DNA of 33,887 nucleotides. Origin: Firmicutes bacterium UBA5454 (GTDB lineage Bacteria > Bacillota > Clostridia > Caldicoprobacterales > DTU083). Shown piece after piece: positions 15,029 to 23,097 of this stretch. A program made the translations under genes and the position numbers. Below the pieces are notes generated by a model. That model had not been told where the DNA came from, searched no databases, and saw nothing but the letters and a program-made list of their open reading frames with translations. Position 1 is the stretch's first letter. Each line of letters opens with the position of its first letter. The DNA lies in the NCBI GenBank assembly GCA_002426555.1, contig DIQU01000038.1, forward strand, positions 1,306-35,192. The letters are read 5' to 3'.

Positions 15029-17170
15029 TTATTGCGGCGCCTGAAAGGTAACGGTGATGATGGTGTCCGGTTCAACCATGGTTCCAGCTGCAGGTTTCTG
15101 GCTTACAGCCAGACCTGTTCCCTCTATTCTCAAGCGAAGCCCTTCAGATGTCAAGATGTTGTTTGCTTCTCGTATGGATTTCTTTGTCACATCGGGAACT
15201 TCGATCTGCCGTTCGTTTTTCGGTTCTCCGCTTTCACTGCCTGTATAAAGAAGTACTGTTGTATCAACCATAACCTCTGCACCAGGTAAAGGCATCTGCT
15301 TGATTACCCTGGTTCCCGCTTGATCATCAAGATAACTCAGGCCTGCATCTCGAAGCTTTTTAGCGGCTTCTGTCAAGCTTCCTCCAGTAACTTCCGGCAC
15401 AGTAACCATCTTTGTCTGTTCACTCGTACCCCCATCAAGAACCGGTTCTACTCCCATGTAATTCAAAGAGTCTTCCAGTATCATTTTCACATAGGGAGCA
15501 GCTACCACGCTGCCGAAGTCTACTGCAACTTTTGGCTCATCTACCATAAACAATACCAAAAGCTGTGGATCGTCTGCTGGTGCAAAACCTATGAAGGAGG
15601 CTACTACAGCACCCTGCTTGATGCCTCCCCCCGGGTTGTATTTTTGAGCAGTGCCTGTTTTTCCAGCAACTCGGTAGCCGGGTATATAGGCATTTTTCCC
15701 ACTGCCTTCCTTTACAACAGCCTCAAGTATATCTCGCATGATGCTGGATGTACTTTCCGAGATAACTTTTCTAACAATGATCGGTTTCATCTCTTCATAA
15801 ATGTACTCATTTCCATCATCAAACTCCAAAGCCTTCACCAGCCTGGGTTGCATCAAATTGCCACCGTTGATAACAGCAGCAGTTGCGTTAATCAACTGAA
15901 TGGGTGTTACAGCTATTGCCTGACCGAAACCCATACGAGCCAAGTCGACTTTTTTAACAGAGGCTTCATTCATTACAACGCCTCTCTCTTCTCCATAAAT
16001 GTCGATTCCCGTACGGCTGCTAAAGCCAAAGGCTTCCAGATAATCGTAAAATTGTGTCACTCCCATGCCTAATGCCATATCCATAAAAGCAGGGTTACAA
16101 GAATTTTGAACTGCCTTGTGGAGGGTCTGATGTCCATGCCCTCCAGCTCTCCAACATTTAATCCGCTGACCATCTACTATTCTGTAACCAGGATCATTAA
16201 ATGTAGAATTTACAGTTATTGTGCCTGATTCCAATGCAGAAGCTGTTGTTATGACCTTGAATGTAGAGCCTGGATCCATATTGTCCTTAACGGCTATATT
16301 TTTTATAAAAGCCTCCATACCCTCATAACCCAATTCGCGGGGCGGTTCATTGGGATCGAAGTCCGGGCGGTTTGCCATGGCAAGAACATCCCCGGTCTCA
16401 GGATCCATAACTATACAATATACCTTATCAGCCTGATACTGTTCCATGGCGTCGGCAACAGCCTTCTCTGCGAAATGCTGAATTATCTGGTCAATGGTAA
16501 GGATAACATTCCAGCCATCAATAGGAGGAACCATCCTATCTACATTTGTAGGGGTTTCCTTCCCCTGGGCATCGGTTTCCATTATGATTTTGCCCGGCAA
16601 ACCTTTCAGGTATTTATCATAATAGAGTTCAATTCCCTCCTGACCAACAATTCCTTCTGCAGGCTCGGCATACTTCTTGGTAAAACCTAAAATGTGAGAG
16701 GCTGTACTTCCATTGGGATAATAACGTTTGGGTTCCACGGTGAAGTAAATTCCCTTGACATTCAATTCCCGTATGGCAACAGATTGTTCTCGAGTCAACT
16801 GGCGTTTTACCCACACCTCGGATTTGCTTTTATCAGATATCTTTGTATAAAGCTCTTCTGCATCCATATCCAGAATATCTGCAAGTTTCGCAGCTGTATC
16901 CTTGGGATCTGTCAGCTGTTTCGGCCGTACGGCTATGCTGTCGGCAGTTGCACTTTGTGCCAGTATTTCTTTATTTCGATCATAAACAATGCCTCTTTGA
17001 GGATACACATCCAAAGACCGTGTCCACTGATCAAGTGCCTTGTTCTGAAGTTCCTGTCCCCATACCAACTGAATATAGCCGCTTCGTATTATCAAAACCA
17101 ATAAAATCAGGAAAATAAACAGTAAAAGAAGCAAAAGCCTTCTTCTGTTTGTTACTGCCGGTACAGACAC
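15029..17170 (-). CDS. spoVD: Class B penicillin-binding protein, SpoVD type, with two PASTA domains
   Basis: Membrane-anchored D,D-transpeptidase that cross-links peptidoglycan. Order: one transmembrane helix (about 12-30), a dimerisation/pedestal domain, the transpeptidase domain with PGSTFK (nucleophile Ser near 302), SCN (357-359) and KTGT (504-507), then two PASTA domains (about 588-648 and 660-713). B. subtilis has both PbpB (two PASTA) and SpoVD (one PASTA) here; this cluster has a single gene with the PbpB-like number, so it may serve vegetative division, sporulation, or both. Start choice is between TTG at 17176 and GTG at 17170. I prefer GTG, because AGGGGG is 7-8 bases upstream. 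Confidence 0.92.
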   Translation of the reverse strand: MSVPAVTNRRRLLLLLLFIFLILLVLIIRSGYIQLVWGQELQNKALDQWTRSLDVYPQRGIVYDRNKEILAQSATADSIAVRPKQLTDPKDTAAKLADILDMDAEELYTKISDKSKSEVWVKRQLTREQSVAIRELNVKGIYFTVEPKRYYPNGSTASHILGFTKKYAEPAEGIVGQEGIELYYDKYLKGLPGKIIMETDAQGKETPTNVDRMVPPIDGWNVILTIDQIIQHFAEKAVADAMEQYQADKVYCIVMDPETGDVLAMANRPDFDPNEPPRELGYEGMEAFIKNIAVKDNMDPGSTFKVITTASALESGTITVNSTFNDPGYRIVDGQRIKCWRAGGHGHQTLHKAVQNSCNPAFMDMALGMGVTQFYDYLEAFGFSSRTGIDIYGEERGVVMNEASVKKVDLARMGFGQAIAVTPIQLINATAAVINGGNLMQPRLVKALEFDDGNEYIYEEMKPIIVRKVISESTSSIMRDILEAVVKEGSGKNAYIPGYRVAGKTGTAQKYNPGGGIKQGAVVASFIGFAPADDPQLLVLFMVDEPKVAVDFGSVVAAPYVKMILEDSLNYMGVEPVLDGGTSEQTKMVTVPEVTGGSLTEAAKKLRDAGLSYLDDQAGTRVIKQMPLPGAEVMVDTTVLLYTGSESGEPKNERQIEVPDVTKKSIREANNILTSEGLRLRIEGTGLAVSQKPAAGTMVEPDTIITVTFQAPQ

Positions 17171-17206
17171 CAGCAATCCCCCCTTCCAAAAAACGAGAAA
17201 CAGCCT

Positions 17207-17683
17207 TTAGTTGGATAATCCAAGAAAGAGGCTCCATAAGCTTTGCTCAGATTTGGATTTATCAGCAGAAGCATCGACTTGCTCCACTGATTTATTCAAT
17301 TCCGGAAGAACCACATATTCCACCTGACTTTCATCCGGATACTTCATACCCATTTCCGTTGCAGAAAATTCTATGGTGCCCAAGTCCTTGCAGTAAGCCA
17401 ATTCTACTTTCAAGTTTTTCCTGCGAAGCTTTTCCTCCTCCAAAGTCTGCTCCAGGACCAGGATTGATCTGTGATTCTGTGTTATTTGAGCGTAGCGAAA
17501 AACCGTAAAACTTGCAGCTGCAAAGCAAAGCAATACCATCCCGATGGTCAGTACATTCTTCCATGTGTGATTCTTCCTGACAGGTAGCTGCCGGGTTTCT
17601 TTCCGAGGTTTCGGCTCTTCTCTTCCAATTGGTTCCAGTACTGGAACTCTATCTTCCATATATGCATATTTCTCTGCTAACAT
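17207..17683 (-). CDS. ftsL: FtsL-like divisome protein
   Basis: Small bitopic protein expected to form a coiled-coil complex with DivIB and DivIC. A charged N-terminus of about 40 residues precedes one transmembrane helix (VLTIGMVLLCFAAASFTVF). After it comes an extracytoplasmic coiled-coil stretch (HRSILVLEQTLEEEKLRRKN), then IEFSATEMGMKYPDESQVEY, which matches the typical end of the FtsL/DivIC fold. The call relies on topology and position between rsmH and the class B PBP, since FtsL sequences are poorly conserved. The start ATG 17681-17683 has GGGAGG about 10 bases upstream. At 158 aa it is somewhat longer than B. subtilis FtsL, with an acidic tail. Confidence 0.82.
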   Translation of the reverse strand: MLAEKYAYMEDRVPVLEPIGREEPKPRKETRQLPVRKNHTWKNVLTIGMVLLCFAAASFTVFRYAQITQNHRSILVLEQTLEEEKLRRKNLKVELAYCKDLGTIEFSATEMGMKYPDESQVEYVVLPELNKSVEQVDASADKSKSEQSLWSLFLGLSN

Positions 17684-17722
17684 TTTTATTCAGCCTCCCA
17701 GCTGTTTATGTATTCCTATGCA

Positions 17723-18649
17723 TTATCGTTTTCGGCATACTCGTAATTTTGAGCTTCGAGCCCGCATATTGGTGCTTATTTCCTCTTCTTTGGGCACCAC
17801 CGGCTTTCTGGTGATGATATCCACCACCGGCATTTTTTTGCAAATACAAATGGGTGCATCGGGAGGACAGGTGCATGGCTCTTTCAAACTGCGAAAGATG
17901 TTTTTTACAATTCTATCCTCCAGAGAATGAAAGCTGATAATGCAGAGTCTGCCACCGGGCTTGAGCACTTCAACTGCATTTCGCACAGCTTCCTCAAGCA
18001 GGCTGAGCTCCTGATTGACAGCTATCCTAAGTGCCTGAAAGGTGCGTCTGGCTGGATGGTGACCTCCCCGCCTTGCTGCAGCAGGAACTGCCTTCTTAAT
18101 GACTTCCACCAGCTGTACAGTGGTCTTAATGGGACGATTTTTAACTATAAATTCAGCGATACGCTTGCTCCAGCGTTCTTCCCCATATTCCCAGATAATC
18201 CGTGATAATTCCACCTGGGAGGATCCATTCACCAAATCATAGGCGCTTAAATCCTGGGTTGTATCCATGCGCATGTCCAAAGGGGCATCTTCATGATAGG
18301 AAAAACCTCTATTTGGTGTATCCAATTGATAAGAAGATACCCCCAGATCCAACAAGACCCCATCTACAGTGATGATACCAAGCTCGGACAATATGTTCCT
18401 GATATCAACATAGTTACCATGAATCCCCAGAAATGAATTTGAATACTCTATCAATCTCGCTGAAGCTGCCTGGATGGATGCAGGATCCCGATCAATCCCA
18501 ATTAATCGTCCAGAGGGGTAAATCCGTTTCAAGATTTCCAGGGAATGTCCTCCGCCGCCCAGAGTACCGTCTACATAAATTTCACCGGGGACTGGTTTCA
18601 GGTATTCCAGAGTTTCCTGTAATAGAACAGGAACATGATGAAAATTCAT
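17723..18649 (-). CDS. rsmH: 16S rRNA (cytosine(1402)-N4)-methyltransferase RsmH
   Basis: S-adenosylmethionine-dependent methyltransferase that modifies C1402 in the ribosomal P site. The N-terminus reads NFHHVPVLLQETLEYL. The SAM-binding loop is VDGTLGGGGHS, followed by GIDRDP, LLDLGVSSYQLD and the late motif IISFHSLEDRIVK, all diagnostic. I chose the ATG at 18647-18649 (308 aa; B. subtilis 311), as AAAGGG lies 6 bases before it; an in-frame ATG at 18670 lacks a ribosome site. It lies 24 bases downstream of mraZ and 39 bases before ftsL. Confidence 0.97.
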   Translation of the reverse strand: MNFHHVPVLLQETLEYLKPVPGEIYVDGTLGGGGHSLEILKRIYPSGRLIGIDRDPASIQAASARLIEYSNSFLGIHGNYVDIRNILSELGIITVDGVLLDLGVSSYQLDTPNRGFSYHEDAPLDMRMDTTQDLSAYDLVNGSSQVELSRIIWEYGEERWSKRIAEFIVKNRPIKTTVQLVEVIKKAVPAAARRGGHHPARRTFQALRIAVNQELSLLEEAVRNAVEVLKPGGRLCIISFHSLEDRIVKNIFRSLKEPCTCPPDAPICICKKMPVVDIITRKPVVPKEEEISTNMRARSSKLRVCRKR

Positions 18650-18673
18650 TGAATGCCCTTTCTTTAGCATGAA

Positions 18674-19105
18674 CTAAATGCCCAGTTCTGCCATTTTTTC
18701 TATAATTGCCTCCTGATCCATGCTGGATTCTCCATTATAGCTTTCCCAAGTGTCTCTGTTCCATATCTCCACTCTGGTTGATACACCTATAATGGATAAA
18801 TCCTTTTCCAGGGAGGCATATTCTCTGAGAGTGACCGGGAGCAGGATTCTACCTTGTTTGTCAGCCCCGCATTCTGCAGCTCCGGCAAAGAAAAATCGAA
18901 TAAAGGCACGTGCTTCCTTACTGGTAAGAGGAAGGGTTCGCAGTTTTTGTTCCAGGATACTCCACTCTTCAGCGGGATATACAAACAGACAATTATCCAA
19001 GCCCTTGGTAACAAAAAAATTTTCACCCAGGTCTTCTCGAAACTTGGCCGGCATGAATACCCTGCCTTTCGGATCAATTGTATGTTGATATTCTCCAAAG
19101 AACAA
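18674..19105 (-). CDS. mraZ: Transcriptional regulator MraZ
   Basis: DNA-binding protein of the SpoVT/AbrB fold that typically controls the dcw operon it heads. Two copies of the family motif are present: DPKGRVFMPAKFRE (about 11-24) and DKQGRILLPVTLRE (about 83-96). Length 143 aa is standard. The start is TTG at 19103-19105, with AGGAGG 8 bases upstream. Sixty bases before the start lie three AAAGTGG repeats spaced by 10 bp, right behind the predicted promoter, so autoregulation is likely. Confidence 0.96.
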   Translation of the reverse strand: MFFGEYQHTIDPKGRVFMPAKFREDLGENFFVTKGLDNCLFVYPAEEWSILEQKLRTLPLTSKEARAFIRFFFAGAAECGADKQGRILLPVTLREYASLEKDLSIIGVSTRVEIWNRDTWESYNGESSMDQEAIIEKMAELGI

Positions 19106-19164
19106 AACGGGCTCCTCCTTTCACCACAAAAATCATACCCATGGGATGCTGTACTCATTACAAA

Positions 19165-19191
19165 CCACTTTACACCACTTTACACCACTTT
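19165..19191 (-). promoter_or_regulatory. Putative MraZ operator (three AAAGTGG boxes)
   Basis: On the minus strand AAAGTGG occurs three times with an exact 10-bp period (plus-strand CCACTTT at 19165, 19175 and 19185). MraZ proteins are known to bind several direct repeats of such GTGG-containing boxes in front of mraZ, AAAGTG-type boxes being described in mollicutes. Here the boxes begin about 8 bases downstream of the -10 element, so they cover the transcription start, which fits repression. Confidence 0.8.
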
Positions 19192-19199
19192 CATCTACT

Positions 19200-19229
19200 A
19201 TTCTATATGAATTACTAAATTCCTGCCAA
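19200..19229 (-). promoter_or_regulatory. Sigma-A promoter of mraZ and the dcw operon
   Basis: Minus-strand TTGGCA (19224-19229) is followed by 18 bases and TAGAAT (19200-19205). An overlapping TATAGA at 16-base spacing is the alternative -10. Both elements match the consensus in 5 of 6 positions (TTGGCA, TAGAAT). Confidence 0.55.
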
Positions 19230-19251
19230 CAATTTAAAATAATTTAAAATA

Positions 19252-19287
19252 AAAAGAGTATACCATTTCTTTTCGGTATACTCTTTT
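19252..19287 (-). terminator. Intrinsic terminator after the phosphoesterase gene
   Basis: A perfect 13-bp inverted repeat (19252-19264 with 19275-19287) around a 10-base loop, with A-rich and T-rich ends on both sides. It follows the phosphoesterase gene and insulates the dcw promoter from upstream transcription. Confidence 0.8.
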
Positions 19288-19311
19288 AACTGTTTATATG
19301 TTATTTTTGCT

Positions 19312-20001
19312 TCAGACAATCTGTTTCAATCTAAAATCAAGGTAATCACAGGAGACAAGATGATATTCCGTACTCTCATATTCACCTTCAAAAGCTGTTC
19401 GGCACCCCTCTCCATGAAGGTGACCGTATACTACATGAGCCGGCTTGTACTCAACCAAGGTATGAACCATTTCCGCGGGCCGGCCTTTTTCATCAAAAGG
19501 CGGATAATGCAGCAGAACAATTAAATTTTCATATGAAGCTGCGCTGTCAAGAGAGAGCCTGAGTCGTTGTATTTCCCTGTTGTATATTTTGGCATCCTGC
19601 TGACTGAAGTCCTTCATACCGGGGTTAATCCAGCCTCTGGTTCCGCAAAAGGTAAATTCCGACTCTTTGATACTGTCATTTTGCAAAACATGCATGGATG
19701 ACGGCAGTGTACTGCGAACCTTGGATATGGAAGACCACCAGTAATCGTGATTTCCCTTAATCAAAATTTTCTTTCCCGGCAGTTCTCCAATGCTGTCCAA
19801 ATCAATTCGGGCATCAGACAGCTTAATAGCCCAGCTGATATCTCCCGGAATTAACACAATATCATCACAGGAGACCCGCTCTGTCCAATCCTGCTGAATC
19901 CGCTCCCAGTGATTTTCCCATTGCTTTCCAAATATATCCATAGGCTTATCTGCTGCACAGGAAAGGTGCAGGTCACTTATGGCAAAAATAGAAGTTTTCA
20001 T
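19312..20001 (-). CDS. Calcineurin-like metallophosphoesterase
   Basis: Predicted cytoplasmic dimetal phosphohydrolase; the substrate is unknown. The full motif series is visible: ISDLHLS (D and H, residues about 8-14), GDISWA, the GNHDYW motif near residue 82, HYPPF near 165, and GHLHG near 193. No signal peptide or membrane segment is seen. At 229 aa it is a single-domain enzyme like the COG1768 group of predicted phosphohydrolases. Its ATG overlaps the stop of the adenylate kinase by four bases (ATGA), so the two are translationally coupled. That coupling hints at a nucleotide-type substrate, but this is inference. Confidence 0.88.
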   Translation of the reverse strand: MKTSIFAISDLHLSCAADKPMDIFGKQWENHWERIQQDWTERVSCDDIVLIPGDISWAIKLSDARIDLDSIGELPGKKILIKGNHDYWWSSISKVRSTLPSSMHVLQNDSIKESEFTFCGTRGWINPGMKDFSQQDAKIYNREIQRLRLSLDSAASYENLIVLLHYPPFDEKGRPAEMVHTLVEYKPAHVVYGHLHGEGCRTAFEGEYESTEYHLVSCDYLDFRLKQIV

Positions 20002-20666
20002 AGCGCCTCTGGAATTAGATTGTTTTCTTTTAAAAGCTCTGCAATTATCTGGTTAACTTCCATAGCTGATAGAGAACTGTCTGTAATGGATATGGTGATA
20101 CAGGCTGCCTGGCTGCTGCGATAATAATCCTGCAATGGCGCTGTTTTCATTCTGTATTCATCCAAACGCTGTACAATGGTTTCCTCGTTGTCATCCCCTC
20201 GGCAGATCAGGAGTTCACCGCAGTCCATACAATGTGTCAGTCCCTGTTCCTCGTGATACACCTTCTTGCAGCCAGAGCATACTCTTCTGCCCAGAATACG
20301 ATAGAACAACACCTCTTTGCTGACATCCAAATCGATGACAAGATCTACCTTCTTGCCCAAAGCAGCCAAATTTTCATCCAGGGTTTCTGCTTGAGCGATG
20401 GTTCTTGGGTATCCATCAAAGATAACACCCTTTTCGTATTTTGGTTTTTGGATTGCCTGCTCAACCACCTTGTTAACAACATCATCAGATACCAACTCGC
20501 CTTTTTGCATAACTTGAACTTGTTGATATAAGGGATGAGACGGCTCCTTTTGAACTTCTCGAAGCAAGTCCCCTGTAGACAAAGGTTTGGCGTTCAGACG
20601 ATCAGATAAAAGGTTACCCTGGGTTCCCTTTCCGGAGCCCGGAGGTCCCATTAAAATAACATTCAT
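19998..20666 (-). CDS. adk: Adenylate kinase with zinc-type lid
   Basis: Catalyses ATP + AMP to two ADP. It shows the P-loop GPPGSGKGTQ (7-16), STGDLLR at the AMP site, FDGYPRT near 85, and a lid with four cysteines in two CxxC pairs (CSGCKKVYHEEQ and CMDCGELL), predicted to bind zinc. LICRGDDNEETIVQRL replaces the usual LxQRxDD pattern, but DD, the ET pair and the conserved QRL are kept. Length 222 aa is normal. The start ATG 20664-20666 has GGAGG about 8 bases upstream. Firmicutes usually carry adk between secY and infA, so this copy may be a second adenylate kinase. Confidence 0.9.
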   Translation of the reverse strand: MNVILMGPPGSGKGTQGNLLSDRLNAKPLSTGDLLREVQKEPSHPLYQQVQVMQKGELVSDDVVNKVVEQAIQKPKYEKGVIFDGYPRTIAQAETLDENLAALGKKVDLVIDLDVSKEVLFYRILGRRVCSGCKKVYHEEQGLTHCMDCGELLICRGDDNEETIVQRLDEYRMKTAPLQDYYRSSQAACITISITDSSLSAMEVNQIIAELLKENNLIPEAL

Positions 20667-20754
20667 ACGTAATTCCTCCTCATTCTACTGCAACAATGAA
20701 CGGACGGTCAGCTTACTGTGTCCCGATCATTTATCAATTTTACTAAAAAAATAC

Positions 20755-20777
20755 AAAAAAGGCAAACTGTCTTTTTT
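20755..20777 (-). terminator. Intrinsic terminator at the end of cbiO
   Basis: AAAAAAGGCA and TGTCTTTTTT pair as a 10-bp stem with one G-U pair and a 3-base loop, followed by further T-rich sequence on the minus strand. The hairpin starts at the first base of the cbiO stop codon. It separates the transporter operon from adk. Confidence 0.5.
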
Positions 20778-21607
20778 TAATCTGCCAGAATTTTTTCCAA
20801 TTGCTCCATAGCGTTTTCAATGCTGTCAGCCGGCTCCAGAGGGTATCCTCTTTTTTTAAGGCGGTCAAACAAATCCACCAATATAGGCGGCTCCAAATTG
20901 GCCTCTCGCAACAGATCTACCTGTTCAAACACTTCCTTTGGGCTTCCCTTTGTTACAATCAAGCCCTTGTTTATTACATAGATCATATCAGAAATTAAAG
21001 GCACTATGTTTATATCATGCGTAGTAATCACCAGGGTAATACCATTTTCTTTGTTTAGACGATTTAACAAAATGATCATCTCTGCCTTGGATTTGGGATC
21101 CAATCCATCAAAGGGTTCATCCAAAATCAGAATTTCAGGCATCATGGAAATAGCTCCAGCCAAGGCTGCTTTTTTCTTCTGACCGCCGCTGAGATAGTGA
21201 GGGATTTTTTCCAAAATGTCCTCTATTCCCAGCATTGAAGCTATCTTTTTAACCCGCTCATCCACTTCCTGTCGGGAAAACCTTTCATTTCGCAAAGAGA
21301 AAGCAATGTCATCATACACCCTGGGACCGATAATCTGTTCATCTACGTTTTGGAATACTACGCCGATATGTTTTCGAACATGGTTAAAATTCTTATCCGG
21401 CTGCATCCCCATAACTTTGACCTGTCCCTCTACAGGTGACAATAAACCCAGGATATGAGATATCAATGTGGTCTTGCCAGCACCGTTGGGACCCAGGATC
21501 ATCACCCTCTCACCAGGTTTGACTACGAAATCCAAGCCACAGAGGCTCACTTCTGTTTTATCCGGATATATATGCCTGATACAATGCACCTGAATCAAAT
21601 CTTCCAT
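20777..21607 (-). CDS. cbiO: ECF transporter ATPase CbiO
   Basis: ABC-type ATPase of an energy-coupling-factor importer for cobalt or nickel. Seen in order: Walker A GPNGAGKTT, Q-loop VVFQN, signature LSGGQKKKAALAGAI, Walker B ILILDEPFDGLDP, and switch histidine TTHD. The ATG at 21605-21607 (276 aa) has GGGAG upstream and overlaps the end of cbiQ by 13 bases; the in-frame extension to 21682 is the wrong frame of cbiQ. A C-terminal extension of about 55 residues follows the ATPase core, as in CbiO/EcfA proteins. A single ATPase gene is present, so it should act as a homodimer. Confidence 0.94.
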   Translation of the reverse strand: MEDLIQVHCIRHIYPDKTEVSLCGLDFVVKPGERVMILGPNGAGKTTLISHILGLLSPVEGQVKVMGMQPDKNFNHVRKHIGVVFQNVDEQIIGPRVYDDIAFSLRNERFSRQEVDERVKKIASMLGIEDILEKIPHYLSGGQKKKAALAGAISMMPEILILDEPFDGLDPKSKAEMIILLNRLNKENGITLVITTHDINIVPLISDMIYVINKGLIVTKGSPKEVFEQVDLLREANLEPPILVDLFDRLKKRGYPLEPADSIENAMEQLEKILAD

Positions 21608-22308
21608 GGAATCAACACTCCCGTCAATACAATCAGTGAAAACAACAGCAATAAAATATCCACCCACCGCAGGGGTCCCCATTCACGTGTTATTGGAATT
21701 TTACCATTATATCCCCTGAGGGAATAAATTCGGTACAGTCTTTCACTCATATCAAATGCATGTATTGTCATTACACCTAATGCACCAGCGGCATTTTTCA
21801 GATTGAACAGGAGTCTCATGGGATGTAACCCGCCGCGCAGACGGACACTCTTAACCATGTCTTCCAGCTTGTCAATCAATATGAAGAGAGAACGGTAAGT
21901 GAAAATAAATAAATCTATGATTACCCCCGGCAGTACATGGGAAAACACAGCAAATATGTCGGTGTAGGGAGTCGTCGCAATTAGGAGCAGCATATTCAAA
22001 GCAGCCCCCAAGGCCTTTATCATTACCATTACAGCTGCTGTCCAGGACTGCTGTAATTGAATTAAAGCAAAGAGCAGGCTGAATACAATGGAATAGAGAG
22101 CCAGGTGGAATATTTCCCTTGCATTAACCCCAGACAGCAGAATGAAAGCAACAGGAATCACCAAAAGGAAGACTGCCTTATGTATTTGGTTCGAAAATAT
22201 CAGGGCAGCTAAAAACAGAAACGACATAATAACCTTGGTGAAGGGAAGTGCATGGTGAAGGAAGCTGTCCCCATTATTAGCCATGTGATCAACTGCAGCT
22301 ATATGCAT
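21595..22308 (-). CDS. cbiQ: ECF transporter transmembrane component CbiQ
   Basis: T-component that couples the substrate-binding CbiM to the ATPase. Five or six hydrophobic segments are visible. The cytoplasmic coupling segments contain the Ala/Ser-Arg-Gly type motifs (SVRLRGG near 160 and YSLRGYNGKI near 200), which contact the ATPase in this family. The start ATG is at 22306-22308 with GGAG 10 bases upstream, and 15 bases separate it from cbiM. Length 237 aa is usual. Context with cbiM and cbiO makes the call firm; the metal cannot be told from this protein. Confidence 0.93.
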   Translation of the reverse strand: MHIAAVDHMANNGDSFLHHALPFTKVIMSFLFLAALIFSNQIHKAVFLLVIPVAFILLSGVNAREIFHLALYSIVFSLLFALIQLQQSWTAAVMVMIKALGAALNMLLLIATTPYTDIFAVFSHVLPGVIIDLFIFTYRSLFILIDKLEDMVKSVRLRGGLHPMRLLFNLKNAAGALGVMTIHAFDMSERLYRIYSLRGYNGKIPITREWGPLRWVDILLLLFSLIVLTGVLIPWKI

Positions 22309-22323
22309 TTTAGCGAAACTCCT

Positions 22324-23079
22324 TTATGTGGGATGTACAATATCAAGAAAATCCGGTCTGACCTTGGAAAAGAAATTTACTATCAACCCGGTAAGCAGAG
22401 ACTCTATGAATATACCCGACAATATGATCATGATAACAGCACTCCACCCTGTTATGGACAGAAACTTAACGCCCTCTGCCTCAGCTGCTTTGTGTTCGTC
22501 ATAATTCTCAGGAAGTTCTTCCTCTTGTTTACTTTCTGCGAAATGTACTTCTTCTCCATGGTTTTGACCATGGTCATGAAAAGGCAATACCTCAGACAAA
22601 CCTGCTGTGGAAGCAACCAGGATTAGCATTAAGGCAGTTGATAATAAAAGTGCAGTTATATTGGACAAAATAGCTGAGAATGTGCAGCTCAACCTGCCAG
22701 ACAGGATTTTGAACAGATAATAGCCTGCAATGGCTTCTCCCCCCATCAGCAGTGTGTTGATGCCTATTGCTGTAAATCCTCCATGACCCATCAATGCCAA
22801 AATGGTGTTGACTACAAAAATGGCAATGAAGCTTAAACCAGGACCGGCTAAAATACCGCATAATACCGCCAGACTTAGATGAACCGGAAGAAAGCCCAAA
22901 GGAACAGACATAAAAATAAGCATCAGGGCAGCTATAACCCCTGCAAAAGGAATTTTTCTTCTAAGCTCATCACCTTTGATTCTTCCGGTAAACAGCCAAA
23001 GCAAAGCAAAACACAGGACAAAACCAAGTATCCACCAGGCTGGAGGAATTACTCCATCCGGTAAGTGTATGTGGCTCAT
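22324..23079 (-). CDS. cbiM: Cobalt/nickel ECF substrate-binding protein CbiM/NikM type
   Basis: Membrane S-component that binds the metal ion. The N-terminus MSHIHLPDG is a variant of the MHIxxG metal-binding start of CbiM/NikM. Seven or so hydrophobic segments follow, including ALMGHGGFTAIGINTLLMGGEAIAGY, the family core. A histidine- and acid-rich loop (FHDHGQNHGEEVHF, about 168-181) precedes one additional C-terminal membrane segment ending in VRPDFL. No separate cbiN is present, so the extra segment may replace it; this is inference. The start ATG 23077-23079 has GGGGG 7 bases upstream. Nickel or cobalt cannot be decided. Confidence 0.9.
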   Translation of the reverse strand: MSHIHLPDGVIPPAWWILGFVLCFALLWLFTGRIKGDELRRKIPFAGVIAALMLIFMSVPLGFLPVHLSLAVLCGILAGPGLSFIAIFVVNTILALMGHGGFTAIGINTLLMGGEAIAGYYLFKILSGRLSCTFSAILSNITALLLSTALMLILVASTAGLSEVLPFHDHGQNHGEEVHFAESKQEEELPENYDEHKAAEAEGVKFLSITGWSAVIMIILSGIFIESLLTGLIVNFFSKVRPDFLDIVHPT

Positions 23080-23097
23080 AATGTAACCCCCGCTTCA

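Noticed and set aside
15320..16072. A 250-codon open frame on the plus strand inside spoVD
   Set aside because: Antisense to the transpeptidase domain with all catalytic motifs intact on the other strand; no independent coding evidence.
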